DNA from: Micromonospora polyrhachis
GTDB taxonomy: Bacteria; Actinomycetota; Actinomycetes; Mycobacteriales; Micromonosporaceae
DNA: 64,000 nt
Direction of reading: 5' to 3'
Assembly (NCBI RefSeq): GCF_014203835.1
Contig: NZ_JACHJW010000001.1
Span: 3,980,501 to 4,044,500, forward strand
Below, in pieces: positions 42,053-50,244 of this stretch; the first letter of the stretch is position 1; every line of letters begins with the position of its first letter. Under the pieces are notes generated by a model that was not told the DNA's origin, ran no database searches, and saw nothing but the letters and a program-made list of their open reading frames with translations. The position numbers were made by a program, and so were the translations under genes.

Positions 42053-42460
42053 ATGGGAAACGTGAGCGCGATGCTGGATACCTACCCGGCCGATCTGGGT
42101 CACGTGGACCGAGCCAAGCTGACCCAGTGCATCGAGGCCTGCTTCGAATGTGCGCAGACCTGCACCGCCTGCGCTGACGCCTGTCTGAGCGACACCGGCG
42201 TGGTCGAGCTGATCAAGTGCGTGCGGTCGAACCTGGACTGCGCCGATATCTGCGAGACCACCGGCCGGGTGCTGTCCCGGCACACCGGCTACGACGCCAA
42301 TCTCACCCGGCAGATGCTCCAGGCGTGCATGACGGCCTGTAAGGCGTGTGGGGACGAGTGCGCCAAGCACGCCGACATGCACGAGCACTGCCGGGTGTGC
42401 GCCGACGCGTGTCGGGCCTGTGAACAGGCCTGCAAGGAATTGCTGGCGGCACTCGGCTGA
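42053..42460 (+). CDS. Four-helix bundle copper-binding protein (DUF326/Csp-like)
   Basis: 135 residues with 18 Cys, arranged in CxxxC/CxxC pairs along four helices (CIEACFECAQTCTACADAC at the start; CRVCADACRACEQAC at the end). This is the signature of copper storage proteins that bind many Cu+ ions in the core. No signal peptide, so it acts in the cytosol (Csp3-like). GGGAGG 7-8 nt upstream of ATG. Convergent with the CopB-type ATPase, 14 bp between stops. Confidence 0.92.
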   Translation: MGNVSAMLDTYPADLGHVDRAKLTQCIEACFECAQTCTACADACLSDTGVVELIKCVRSNLDCADICETTGRVLSRHTGYDANLTRQMLQACMTACKACGDECAKHADMHEHCRVCADACRACEQACKELLAALG

Positions 42461-42474
42461 CGCCACACCGCGGC

Positions 42475-44601
42475 TCATCCCTCCGTCGGGGCGAGGCGTA
42501 CCCGGCGGAGCAGTTGCGCGTTGAGCGCCACCACGATGGTGGAGGCGGACATCAACACCGCCCCGGCGGCCGGACTGAGAGCGATGCCGGCCCAGACCAG
42601 CACGCCGGCGGCGAGCGGCAGCGCCACCACGTTGTAGCCGGCGGCCCATGCCAGGTTCTGGATCATCTTGCGGTAGGACGCCTTGGACAAGCGGATAATC
42701 CCGGTAACCCCGCGCGGGTCGGACGAGGCGAGCACCACCCCGGCCGACTCGATGGCCACGTCGGTGCCAGCGCCGATCGCGATTCCGACATCGGCGCGGG
42801 CCAGGGCGGGAGCGTCGTTGACCCCGTCACCGACCATCGCCACCGTCAGACCACGACCCTGCAACTCGCTGACCGCGTCGTCCTTGTCGGCTGGCAGCAC
42901 CTCGGCGAACACCTCGTCGACCCCGGGCTGGAAACCCAACTCGGCGGCGACCGCCTCGGCGACCGGTCGGGCGTCACCGGTGATCATCACGATCTTCTTG
43001 ACCCCCTGCTGGCGCAGTTGCGCGATGGCCTCGCGAGCCTCGGGGCGTACCTCGTCCTCCAGCGCGAACGCGCCGAGCACCCGCCAGGATCCAGCGTAAT
43101 CCCGCCGTACCAGGTGCAGCACGGCTGCGCCGCGCCCGGACCACTGCTCGGTGGTCCGGGTCAGCTCCTTCGGTGCCCGGACCTGGAGTTCGTTGAGCAG
43201 GGCGGGGCCGCCGACGGCGTACTCGGTGCCGTCGATCTCGGCCTGCACGCCGCGTCCGGTCAGCGCTCGGAAGTTGGTCGCCGTCGTTGGTCGTCCCCGG
43301 TCCGTGGCGACGGCCACGATTGCCCGGGCCAACGGGTGCTCGCTGTCCGACTCGACCCCGGCGGCGAGCCGCAACACCTCGTCGTCGCTCACCCCGGCGG
43401 CCGACGCCACGGCGGTCACGGTGTGCGCGCCCTTGGTCAGCGTGCCGGTCTTGTCGAACAGCACCGCGTCGACGGTACGCATCCGCTCCAGCGCCAGCCG
43501 GTCCTTCACCAGGATGCCGGCCTTGGCCGCCACCGCCGTCGAAAGCGCGATGACCAGGGGAATCGCCAGGCCGAGGGCGTGTGGGCAAGCGATCACGAGT
43601 ACGGTCACCGTGCGTACCACGGCCTCGTCGACGTCGCCGAAGGCCCACCACGCGCCGAAGGTGACCACGGCGGTGGCGGTGGCGATGTAGAACAGCATCG
43701 CGGCGAAGCGGTCGGCGAGCACCTGGGCCCGACCACTGGACTGCTGTGCTTGGGCGACCAGGCGTTGGATACCGGCCAGGGCGGTGTCCTCGCCGACCGC
43801 GTCGATCTCGACCCGGATCGCCGAGTCGGTGGCCACCGTGCCGGCGACCACCCGATCACCGATACTCCGGCTCACCGGTCGGGACTCGCCAGTGATCATG
43901 GACTCGTCGAGTTCGGCCGTGCCATCGACGACCCGACCGTCGGCCGGCACCCGGGCTCCCGGGCGGACCAGTACGACGTCGCCCACCCGCAGATCGGCCG
44001 CGGAAACGCGGTGCACGCCACCGTCGGGGTCGACCCGTTCGGCGTCGTCGGGCAGCAGGGCGGCCAGCGCCGACAGTGCCCCCTGGGCCTGGCCGATGGC
44101 CTTCATCTCCTGCCAGTGGCCGAGCAGCATGATGGTGACCAGCGCGGCCAGTTCCCACCAGAAGTCGAGGTGGAACGCGCCGAGGCTGGTGGCCAGCGAT
44201 GCGACGTAGGCGACCGTGATCGCCATCGCGATCAGCAGCATCATGCCCGGCGCTCGGTCGCGGACCTCCCGTACCCCGCCTACCAGGAATGGCCAGCCAC
44301 CGTAGAGGAACACCATGGTGCCCAGTACCGGCCCGACCAGGTCGATGCCGGGGAAGTCGAGTGAGTAGCCGAACCAGTCCATGATCATGTGACTGGTGAC
44401 CACGATCGGTACGGTCAGCGCCAGGCTCAGCCAGAACTTGCGTCGGAAGATCTCCGGATCGTGTCCGGCGTGCTTGTCATGGCCCTGGTGCCCGGTGTGG
44501 CCGTCATGGCCCTGGTGCCCGGCGTGGCCGTTATGTCTGTTGTGTTGGACATTGTGAGCGTCAGTGTGGGCGGTCGGACGGTGGCCGGGTTCGTGCTGCA
44601 T
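42475..44601 (-). CDS. CopB-type heavy-metal P-ATPase with His-rich N-terminus
   Basis: 708 residues from ATG 44601, set by GAGGAGG 8 nt upstream. The first 47 residues contain 14 His, from residue 20 on as a regular HxxHxxH comb, encoded partly by two tandem 27-bp units. No HMA domain. CPH at 339-341 (instead of CPC), DKTGT at 383-387, GDGVND at 591-596. CPH ATPases are CopB-like, exporting Cu+ or Cu2+/Ag+. A CsoR-type operator lies 30 bp upstream of the start. Confidence 0.93.
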   Translation of the reverse strand: MQHEPGHRPTAHTDAHNVQHNRHNGHAGHQGHDGHTGHQGHDKHAGHDPEIFRRKFWLSLALTVPIVVTSHMIMDWFGYSLDFPGIDLVGPVLGTMVFLYGGWPFLVGGVREVRDRAPGMMLLIAMAITVAYVASLATSLGAFHLDFWWELAALVTIMLLGHWQEMKAIGQAQGALSALAALLPDDAERVDPDGGVHRVSAADLRVGDVVLVRPGARVPADGRVVDGTAELDESMITGESRPVSRSIGDRVVAGTVATDSAIRVEIDAVGEDTALAGIQRLVAQAQQSSGRAQVLADRFAAMLFYIATATAVVTFGAWWAFGDVDEAVVRTVTVLVIACPHALGLAIPLVIALSTAVAAKAGILVKDRLALERMRTVDAVLFDKTGTLTKGAHTVTAVASAAGVSDDEVLRLAAGVESDSEHPLARAIVAVATDRGRPTTATNFRALTGRGVQAEIDGTEYAVGGPALLNELQVRAPKELTRTTEQWSGRGAAVLHLVRRDYAGSWRVLGAFALEDEVRPEAREAIAQLRQQGVKKIVMITGDARPVAEAVAAELGFQPGVDEVFAEVLPADKDDAVSELQGRGLTVAMVGDGVNDAPALARADVGIAIGAGTDVAIESAGVVLASSDPRGVTGIIRLSKASYRKMIQNLAWAAGYNVVALPLAAGVLVWAGIALSPAAGAVLMSASTIVVALNAQLLRRVRLAPTEG

Positions 44602-44631
44602 CTCGAATCGCCTCCTCGCGGCGAACGTATC

Positions 44632-44648
44632 ATACCCCCCTGGGGTAT
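44632..44648. promoter_or_regulatory. CsoR-type operator between CopB-type ATPase and DUF6153 genes
   Basis: ATACCCCCCTGGGGTAT, the best palindrome of the set, located 31 bp from the ATPase start and 55 bp before the divergent gene at 44704, so it can control both. Confidence 0.8.
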
Positions 44649-44703
44649 TGCGGATGTTTGCTTCCTGCTGGTCCCGCCGACCGGATCGACTAGCATCTCC
44701 GGG

Positions 44704-45180
44704 GTGACCGTCACCAGCCGTGACCCGGCCCGCCATTCCGGCGGGTCGGCAGTGCGGCGGTGGATGCACTGGGGTCTGCTGCTGGCGACCCTGGTCGGCC
44801 TGGTGGTGATGCACCAGCTCGCCGGAGCTCGGGACCCTGGGTCGACATCCCACGCGGTGTCCATGACCGCTGCTGCGGAGATCGCCGAGGGACACTGTTC
44901 GGCACCGGATGGCGGGTGCCAGGATGGCGGCCGAGAGGTCAACCAGGACCACCACCGGGAGCATGACCGGGACGACCCCCGGCACGGACACGCCGGTCAG
45001 GTCTGCCAGTTCACTCCACCGGCAGGCGGGCCGGTGTCCACGCCGGTGCTCGTGGTCACGCCCGGTGGAGTGGCCTCGACCCCGATGTCGATCTCGCCCC
45101 GGACCGCCATCGGAGAGGCGGCGAACGGGTCCGGATGCGGGCCGCCTTCACTGTTCCAGCTGTCCATCTTCCGGATATAG
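44704..45180 (+). CDS. DUF6153-like membrane/secreted protein
   Basis: 158 residues, GTG 44704 lying 7 nt after TAGCAT (leaderless). One helix (MHWGLLLATLVGLVVMHQLAG) is followed by an extracytoplasmic domain with His/Asp-rich HHREHDRDDPRHGHAG and several Cys. It resembles the small DUF6153 proteins found beside copper-resistance genes. Role likely in extracytoplasmic copper binding; unproven. Confidence 0.75.
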   Translation: MTVTSRDPARHSGGSAVRRWMHWGLLLATLVGLVVMHQLAGARDPGSTSHAVSMTAAAEIAEGHCSAPDGGCQDGGREVNQDHHREHDRDDPRHGHAGQVCQFTPPAGGPVSTPVLVVTPGGVASTPMSISPRTAIGEAANGSGCGPPSLFQLSIFRI

Positions 45181-45276
45181 GCCGACTCCTAGTCGGCGCA
45201 CGCCTTTGCGTCCTCGCGGCGGCGTACGCCAACACGCTCGTACCCCGATTCGAGTTGACCAAGGAGTCGATCCACC

Positions 45277-45933
45277 ATGCGTAATCTTCCGACGATCCGC
45301 CGTGCCACCGGTGCCGCAGTCGCCGCAGTGGCAGCCCTCGCCTTTGCCGCCGGCTGTGGCGACGACTCGCACGACAGCGGGCACGACGGCGGGGCCAACC
45401 CCACCGTGAGCACCTCCACCCAGGCCGGTGCGGAGCAGCACAACCAGGCCGACATCAGCTTCGCCCAGGGCATGATCCCGCACCACCAGCAGGCCGTCGA
45501 GATGTCGAACCTGGCCGAGACCCGGGCCGGTGCCGAGGTCAAGGCGCTCGCTGCCAAGATCAAGCAGGCGCAGGCGCCGGAGATCCAGCAGATGACCGAC
45601 TGGCTCCGTCAGTGGGGTGCCCCACTGCCGTCCAGCCCGGCCGGCGGGCACGGCCAGACCAGCGACGGGCACGGCTCGCACGGCGGCGGTCACGAGGGGA
45701 TGACCGGAATGATGACCGAGCAGGAGATGACCGAACTGACGGCTTCGACCGGTGCGAAGTTCGACCGGATGTTCCTGGAGATGATGATCCGCCACCACGA
45801 GGGGGCGGTGCAGATGGCCACCACCGAGCAGCAGCAGGGCCAGAACCCGGCGGCGAAGAAGCTGGCCGGAGAGATCATCGCCGCCCAGAACACCGAGATC
45901 CAGGAGATGCGGGCACTGCTGGCCAAGCAGTAG
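45277..45933 (+). CDS. DUF305 lipoprotein
   Basis: 218 residues. Lipobox AAGC after an Ala-rich signal peptide, then His/Asp-rich linkers (DDSHDSGHDGG). Two DUF305 ferritin-like units carry ISFAQGMIPHHQQAVEMSNLAETR and MFLEMMIRHHEGAVQMA; the paired HH is the family metal-binding mark. AAGGAG lies upstream of ATG. DUF305 proteins are regularly found in copper clusters. Extracellular copper handling is the inference. Confidence 0.88.
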   Translation: MRNLPTIRRATGAAVAAVAALAFAAGCGDDSHDSGHDGGANPTVSTSTQAGAEQHNQADISFAQGMIPHHQQAVEMSNLAETRAGAEVKALAAKIKQAQAPEIQQMTDWLRQWGAPLPSSPAGGHGQTSDGHGSHGGGHEGMTGMMTEQEMTELTASTGAKFDRMFLEMMIRHHEGAVQMATTEQQQGQNPAAKKLAGEIIAAQNTEIQEMRALLAKQ

Positions 45934-45947
45934 CCCCGGCAGCGGGC

Positions 45948-45977
45948 CCGGCGCGGGGCGATGTCGCCCCACGCCGG
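45948..45977 (+). terminator. Terminator after the DUF305 gene
   Basis: Hairpin of CCGGCG/CGCCGG and GGGGCG/CGCCCC blocks (45948-45960 with 45965-45977), 12 of 13 pairs, ATGT loop, 15 bp after the stop. Confidence 0.8.
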
Positions 45978-45984
45978 TCCTCTG

Positions 45985-46035
45985 TCCTCAGTCCGTCCTG
46001 ATCCTCAGTCCGTTCTGATCCTCAGTCCGTCCTGA
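45985..46035. repeat. Three tandem 17-bp repeats over the 3' end of the AlkZ-like gene
   Basis: TCCTCAGTCCGTCCTGA at 45985, 46002 (one change) and 46019. The third copy contains the stop codon and last codons of the minus-strand gene (IRTD-stop); the others lie just beyond. Confidence 0.9.
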
Positions 46036-47140
46036 TCGTCATCTGGAGTTCGGTGCCGGCGTACGCGCCGAGACGGGCAACCTCTGCCTCGATCCCGTCC
46101 GTCGGCACCGGACCGGACTCGGCGAAGAGCGCGACGTCGAGCGCCCCGTCCTCGACGTCCCAGGTGCCGGCCACCCGGCCCCGGTGCACCACCACGGGGG
46201 AGATCCAGCCGGCCGCACGGCTGACCGCACCTCGGCGCGCGGCCGGGATGAGCCGGGTGTCGTTCGTACCCGGGCCGAGCACGTAGTGGTCGAAGGCGGG
46301 AAGCAGGCGTACGTCATCGAACCGTTCGACACCGGCGATCTCGTCCACGTCGGCCGCCCGTGCGTACGCCGGTTGGTCATCCACCTCGACGTGCACCACC
46401 GTGCCGGCGTCGACCAGGCCGCCGAACCAGCCCCGCAACGTCGCCTTCTTCGTAGCGCCCCGACAAAGCCACTGGTCGAACACCTCGGGGGTGGCCGGTC
46501 CGTACGCGCCGAGGTAGTTCGGAATGACGGTCTGTGCCGCCACGTCCGGGGCCGGCAGCCCCGACCAGCCGTCCAGCCACGTGTCGGGCCGGGTGAAGGT
46601 GACCCGGTTGCCCTCGCTCGGCCCGTTGACCAGCAACCCCTGCCAGGCCAGCGGCTTGAGCACCGCACCCCAGCCAGAACCGAGATGTGCCTGGAGCGTG
46701 GCGTCCCCGGTGCGCTCGACGATCTCGGCGGTCAACTCTTCCCGGGTGAGCACCCGCCCATCCAGTGCCTTCAGGGTCGCCTCCGCGATGGCGTCCAGTT
46801 GCGCCACGGTGACGAAGGTGCGTTGCCAGGAGCCCTTCTCCCAGGTCCGCGCGGCGGCCAGCAGCGACAGGTAGGCGGGGGCGTCGGCCGGCGTGAGAAG
46901 GTGCAGGGTGCCGCGCATCGCCCAGGTCTTGACCAGTCTGCGGTCGGCGAGTGCCTCGGCCACCAGGCCGGGCCGGACGACCGGCAGCCGAGCGGCGACC
47001 GCGCGCTCGGCTGCCGAGATGACCTGGGCCTGCAGGCCACAGAGCCGCCGTACGACCTGTGTGGTGTCGACCTCCACCACCCGGTCCAGGTAGTGCCGAC
47101 GCATCCGCCAGGCCAGCACGTTGTCCGAGGTCAGATTCAC
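46022..47140 (-). CDS. AlkX/AlkZ-type DNA glycosylase (HTH_42 family)
   Basis: 372 residues, winged-helix HTH_42 (DUF1006) fold. The N-terminal LCGLQAQVISA includes the catalytic QxQ motif of AlkZ/AlkX glycosylases, which open DNA cross-links or remove toxic lesions made by antibiotics. Further family segments are KTWAMRGTLHLLTPADAPAYL and LLPAFDHYVLGPG. Paralogues are common in actinobacteria, some as self-resistance proteins; no natural-product cluster is visible here, so a general repair role is more likely. The last codons lie in the 17-bp tandem repeat. Confidence 0.88.
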   Translation of the reverse strand: MNLTSDNVLAWRMRRHYLDRVVEVDTTQVVRRLCGLQAQVISAAERAVAARLPVVRPGLVAEALADRRLVKTWAMRGTLHLLTPADAPAYLSLLAAARTWEKGSWQRTFVTVAQLDAIAEATLKALDGRVLTREELTAEIVERTGDATLQAHLGSGWGAVLKPLAWQGLLVNGPSEGNRVTFTRPDTWLDGWSGLPAPDVAAQTVIPNYLGAYGPATPEVFDQWLCRGATKKATLRGWFGGLVDAGTVVHVEVDDQPAYARAADVDEIAGVERFDDVRLLPAFDHYVLGPGTNDTRLIPAARRGAVSRAAGWISPVVVHRGRVAGTWDVEDGALDVALFAESGPVPTDGIEAEVARLGAYAGTELQMTIRTD

Positions 47141-47170
47141 GTCACGGCTCCGCTTCCCGATGTCTGCCGA

Positions 47171-50056
47171 TCAGACCCTACGGGTTGGCTCCGACAGCAC
47201 GACCCCGGTCGGTACGGCGGGCCGGAGCAGGTCGGCGATCCTGACCCGTAGCGGATCGGCGTCCGGGTGCCCCAGCTCGTCGAAGACGACCAGGGCGTCC
47301 CGCCAGGCGAGCAGCGCCGCCTCGACGTGACCAGCGGCCCGGTGGGTCTCCCCGAGGTTCACGAGCACCTCCGCCTCGTCGTACCGGTCACCGAGCGTGC
47401 GATGCAGGTCGAGCGCCCGTCGGTAGCACTCGGTGGCCTGGTCGTACTGGCCGAGTTCGTGGTGGACGTAGCCCAGGCTGTCCCAGGTCAGGGCGGCACC
47501 GTGCCGATCGCCGGTCTCCTTGTGGATCAGTAACGCCTGGCGACACGAGTCGAGCGCCAACCGGTGTTCCCCGAGCCGTGCCTGCAACCAGCCGAGGTTG
47601 TTCAGGGCCTTGGCCTGCCCCACCTGGTAGCCGACGGCCCGATAGAGGGCGAGCGCCCGGCTGGTCTGGTCGAGCGCGTCCCGGTGCCGGCTCTCTCGGG
47701 CGAAGACCCAGCACAGTCCGAGATGCGTGTGCGCCTCCCCGGTACGGTCACCCAACTCGCGGTACAGGTCGAGATCCCGCTGGTAGTGCCGGTGTGCATC
47801 CTGGTGCCGACCCAGCCAGGTGGCGGCGATGGCGAGTCCCCGGTGCGCCTGGGCCTGGCCGAGCGGATCGGCCCGCTGCTGCGCGGCGTCCAGCGCCGTA
47901 CGCTGCACTGCGGCGAGTTCATGCCAGTGGCCCCGACGGTCCAGATAGGTGGTGGACGCCGCCGCCAGGCGCCAGGCGTGCCCGTCGAACCCGTACCGGG
48001 CCGCCTGCTCGACCGAGGCCAGCAGGACGGGGTGCTCGGCGGTGAACCAGTCCATGGCCCGGGTATGGTCCGCCGGGCCGTCCACGAGTGCACCCGGTCT
48101 CGGCTCGGTGATCGGCACCGGATGCGCCAGCCGGTAGGGGTCCAGCAGTTGATCGGCTACCTGCGTGACGTGTAGGTAATGGTCGAGGAGGCGGTGCCGG
48201 GCCGCCCGGCGTTCCGGGACGTCGTCGACGGTGTCACACAGTTCGGCCGCGTAACTGCGCAGCAGGTCGTGCTGGCTGTACCGCCCGGGAAGCTGCTCGG
48301 TGATCAGGTGTGCCCGGGTCAGGGCGGCCAGCAGCGGACGTACCCGGGACAGCGGCAGGCCGACGAGACTGGCCGCCGCCGGACCAGCCAGATCCGGGCC
48401 CGGGTGTAGCCCCAGCAGCCGGAACAGCCGGCCGGTCGGGGCGTCGAGCGCCCGGTAGGACCAGGAGAAGACCGCCCGTACGTCGGTGGCCGGGTCGCCC
48501 ACGTCCAGCGCCGCCAGCCGGCCAGCCTGGGCGTCGGCCAACTCGGCGGCCAGGGCGGCCAGCGGAAAGCCGGGTTCGGCGGCGGCCCGCGCCCCCACCA
48601 CGGCCAGCGCCAGCGGCAGTCGGGCGCACCGCTGGACGATGTCGTCCACTGCGCCGGGCTCGGCCGCGACCCGCTTGCGGCCGATCCGGCGAGCCAGTAG
48701 CTCCCGCGATTCCGAGGTGGACAACAGGTCCAGGGTCAGCGGGCGGGCCCCTTCCGCGGCGACCAGTCCGGTGAGCCGGTTTCGGCTGGTCACCACCACC
48801 AGGCAGGTTGACGAACCGGGCAGCAGGTCCCGTACCTGCGCCGGCTCGCGGGCGTTGTCCAGCAGGACCAGCACCCGTTTTCCGGCGAGCAGGGTGCGGT
48901 AGAGCGCGGCCTGTTGGGGCAGGTCGGCGGGGAGCCGCTGGGCGGGCACGTGCAACGCTTCCAGGAATCCCCGCAACGCCTCGCCGGGGGTCACCCCTCG
49001 ATCCTCGATGTCGAAACCGCGCAGGTTGACGTAGAGCTGCCCGTCCGGGAACCGGTGCGCGACCCGATGTGCCCAGTGCACCGCCAACGCCGTCTTGCCG
49101 ACGCCGGCCGTACCGCCGATGGCGGAGATCACCACCGCTGTGCCCGTCGAACCATCGTCCCCCGACACCAGGGCGTCGAGTTCACGCAACTCCGGCTCGC
49201 GCCCGGTGAACCCGGCGACATCGGCGGGCAGCTGCGCCGGGACCGGTGCACCGGCAAGGGCCCCTTCCAAGGCAGGAAGCGTCAAGGAAGGGCCCTTCCC
49301 AACCCCAGCCGGCGCGGTGACCTCATTGCGCAGGACGCGCAGTTGCGCCTCCGCCAACTCGGCGGACGGCTCCACCCCCAGCTCCTCGACCAGCCGGGCC
49401 CGGGTCTCCGCGTATACCTGCAACGCGCGGGCCTGCTGACCGCTGCCGGCCAGGGCGAGCAGGTAGCGGGCCACCAGGGCCTCCCGCAGCGGATGCGCGG
49501 CCACCAGCGGTTCCAGTGCCCGAACCACCTCGTCGTGGTGCCCCAGCGCGGATTCGACCGAGGCGAGCAGTTGGTGCCCGACGAGGTACTGCTCGTCCAG
49601 GGTGACGGCCGCCGCGTCGACGAACGCGCCGGCCGCTCCGGCCAGCGCCGGTCCCCGCCACAGGGCCAGCCCGGCCCGCATGATCTCCGCCGCCGCCGGC
49701 AACCGTCCCGCGTCAACGGCCACCCGGGCCTGGGCCAGTGCGGTGTCGAACGCGGCCAGGTCGAAGTCGCCGTCGTCGACCGCGAGCCGGTAACCACCCG
49801 CGCGGGTCGCCAGCACGCCGGCCAGGTCGGCGGTACGCAGGGCGGCGCGAAGCTGCGACACACAGACCTGGATCTGGGTACGGGCACTCGCCGGTGGATC
49901 GTCGCCCCAGAGGGCTTCGGTCAACTGCTCACCGGAGACCACCCGATTGGCGTTGAGGAGCAGCAGGGCCAGGACCGCACGCTGCTGTGGTCGATGGATC
50001 CCGAGTACGCGTCCGGCAGCGGTCACCTCGACCGGTCCGAGGATGCGCCACCTCAT
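47171..50056 (-). CDS. AfsR/SARP-family regulator (HTH-BTAD-NB-ARC-TPR)
   Basis: 961 residues from ATG 50056 behind AAGGAAG. An OmpR-like wHTH (~15-90: RVVSGEQLTEALWGDDPPASARTQIQVCVSQLR) and BTAD (~95-245) form the SARP module. NB-ARC has its P-loop GTAGVGKT with Lys321, and GKRVLVLLDNA (Walker B). A C-terminal TPR block (~670-940) has about seven repeats such as AHTHLGLCWVFARESRHRDA. It activates target promoters upon ATP/ligand signals. The linker at ~253-268 (GKGPSLTLPALEGALAG) is encoded by the dispersed GC-rich repeat. Divergent from the secreted protein at 50245, a likely target. Confidence 0.93.
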   Translation of the reverse strand: MRWRILGPVEVTAAGRVLGIHRPQQRAVLALLLLNANRVVSGEQLTEALWGDDPPASARTQIQVCVSQLRAALRTADLAGVLATRAGGYRLAVDDGDFDLAAFDTALAQARVAVDAGRLPAAAEIMRAGLALWRGPALAGAAGAFVDAAAVTLDEQYLVGHQLLASVESALGHHDEVVRALEPLVAAHPLREALVARYLLALAGSGQQARALQVYAETRARLVEELGVEPSAELAEAQLRVLRNEVTAPAGVGKGPSLTLPALEGALAGAPVPAQLPADVAGFTGREPELRELDALVSGDDGSTGTAVVISAIGGTAGVGKTALAVHWAHRVAHRFPDGQLYVNLRGFDIEDRGVTPGEALRGFLEALHVPAQRLPADLPQQAALYRTLLAGKRVLVLLDNAREPAQVRDLLPGSSTCLVVVTSRNRLTGLVAAEGARPLTLDLLSTSESRELLARRIGRKRVAAEPGAVDDIVQRCARLPLALAVVGARAAAEPGFPLAALAAELADAQAGRLAALDVGDPATDVRAVFSWSYRALDAPTGRLFRLLGLHPGPDLAGPAAASLVGLPLSRVRPLLAALTRAHLITEQLPGRYSQHDLLRSYAAELCDTVDDVPERRAARHRLLDHYLHVTQVADQLLDPYRLAHPVPITEPRPGALVDGPADHTRAMDWFTAEHPVLLASVEQAARYGFDGHAWRLAAASTTYLDRRGHWHELAAVQRTALDAAQQRADPLGQAQAHRGLAIAATWLGRHQDAHRHYQRDLDLYRELGDRTGEAHTHLGLCWVFARESRHRDALDQTSRALALYRAVGYQVGQAKALNNLGWLQARLGEHRLALDSCRQALLIHKETGDRHGAALTWDSLGYVHHELGQYDQATECYRRALDLHRTLGDRYDEAEVLVNLGETHRAAGHVEAALLAWRDALVVFDELGHPDADPLRVRIADLLRPAVPTGVVLSEPTRRV
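49253..49304. repeat. Dispersed GC-rich double-hairpin element, copy 2 (inside the SARP gene)
   Basis: GGCAAGGGCCCCTTCC, 17 nt, GGAAGGGCCCTTCC. In reverse complement the 17-nt spacer (TTGACGCTTCCTGCCTT) matches the spacer of the copy at 5965 at 11 of 16 positions. It is in frame and encodes part of the BTAD-to-NB-ARC linker. Confidence 0.8.
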
Positions 50057-50244
50057 CTGCTTCCTTACTCCACGGGACCAGTCGATGCCATCGTAGGGGC
50101 GCAACCATCCCGGCGACCCCTGCCTAGCGGTCGGATAGTGGACGCCAAGCGCCACCGCACACGCTGATCCCAGCTAGCAGGACGCAGGCGGGTGGGGCTA
50201 CCGAGGTCGCCGTCGTCCTGTCCGGAACCGAGGGGGAGACAGCA

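Noticed and set aside
42514-44364. 616-codon plus-strand frame opposite the CopB-type ATPase
   Set aside because: Antisense of a gene with every P-ATPase motif; Gly/Asp/His-rich composition is typical of shadow frames.
46022-47140. Antibiotic self-resistance glycosylase of a biosynthetic cluster
   Set aside because: The family can have that role, but no biosynthetic enzymes lie around it.
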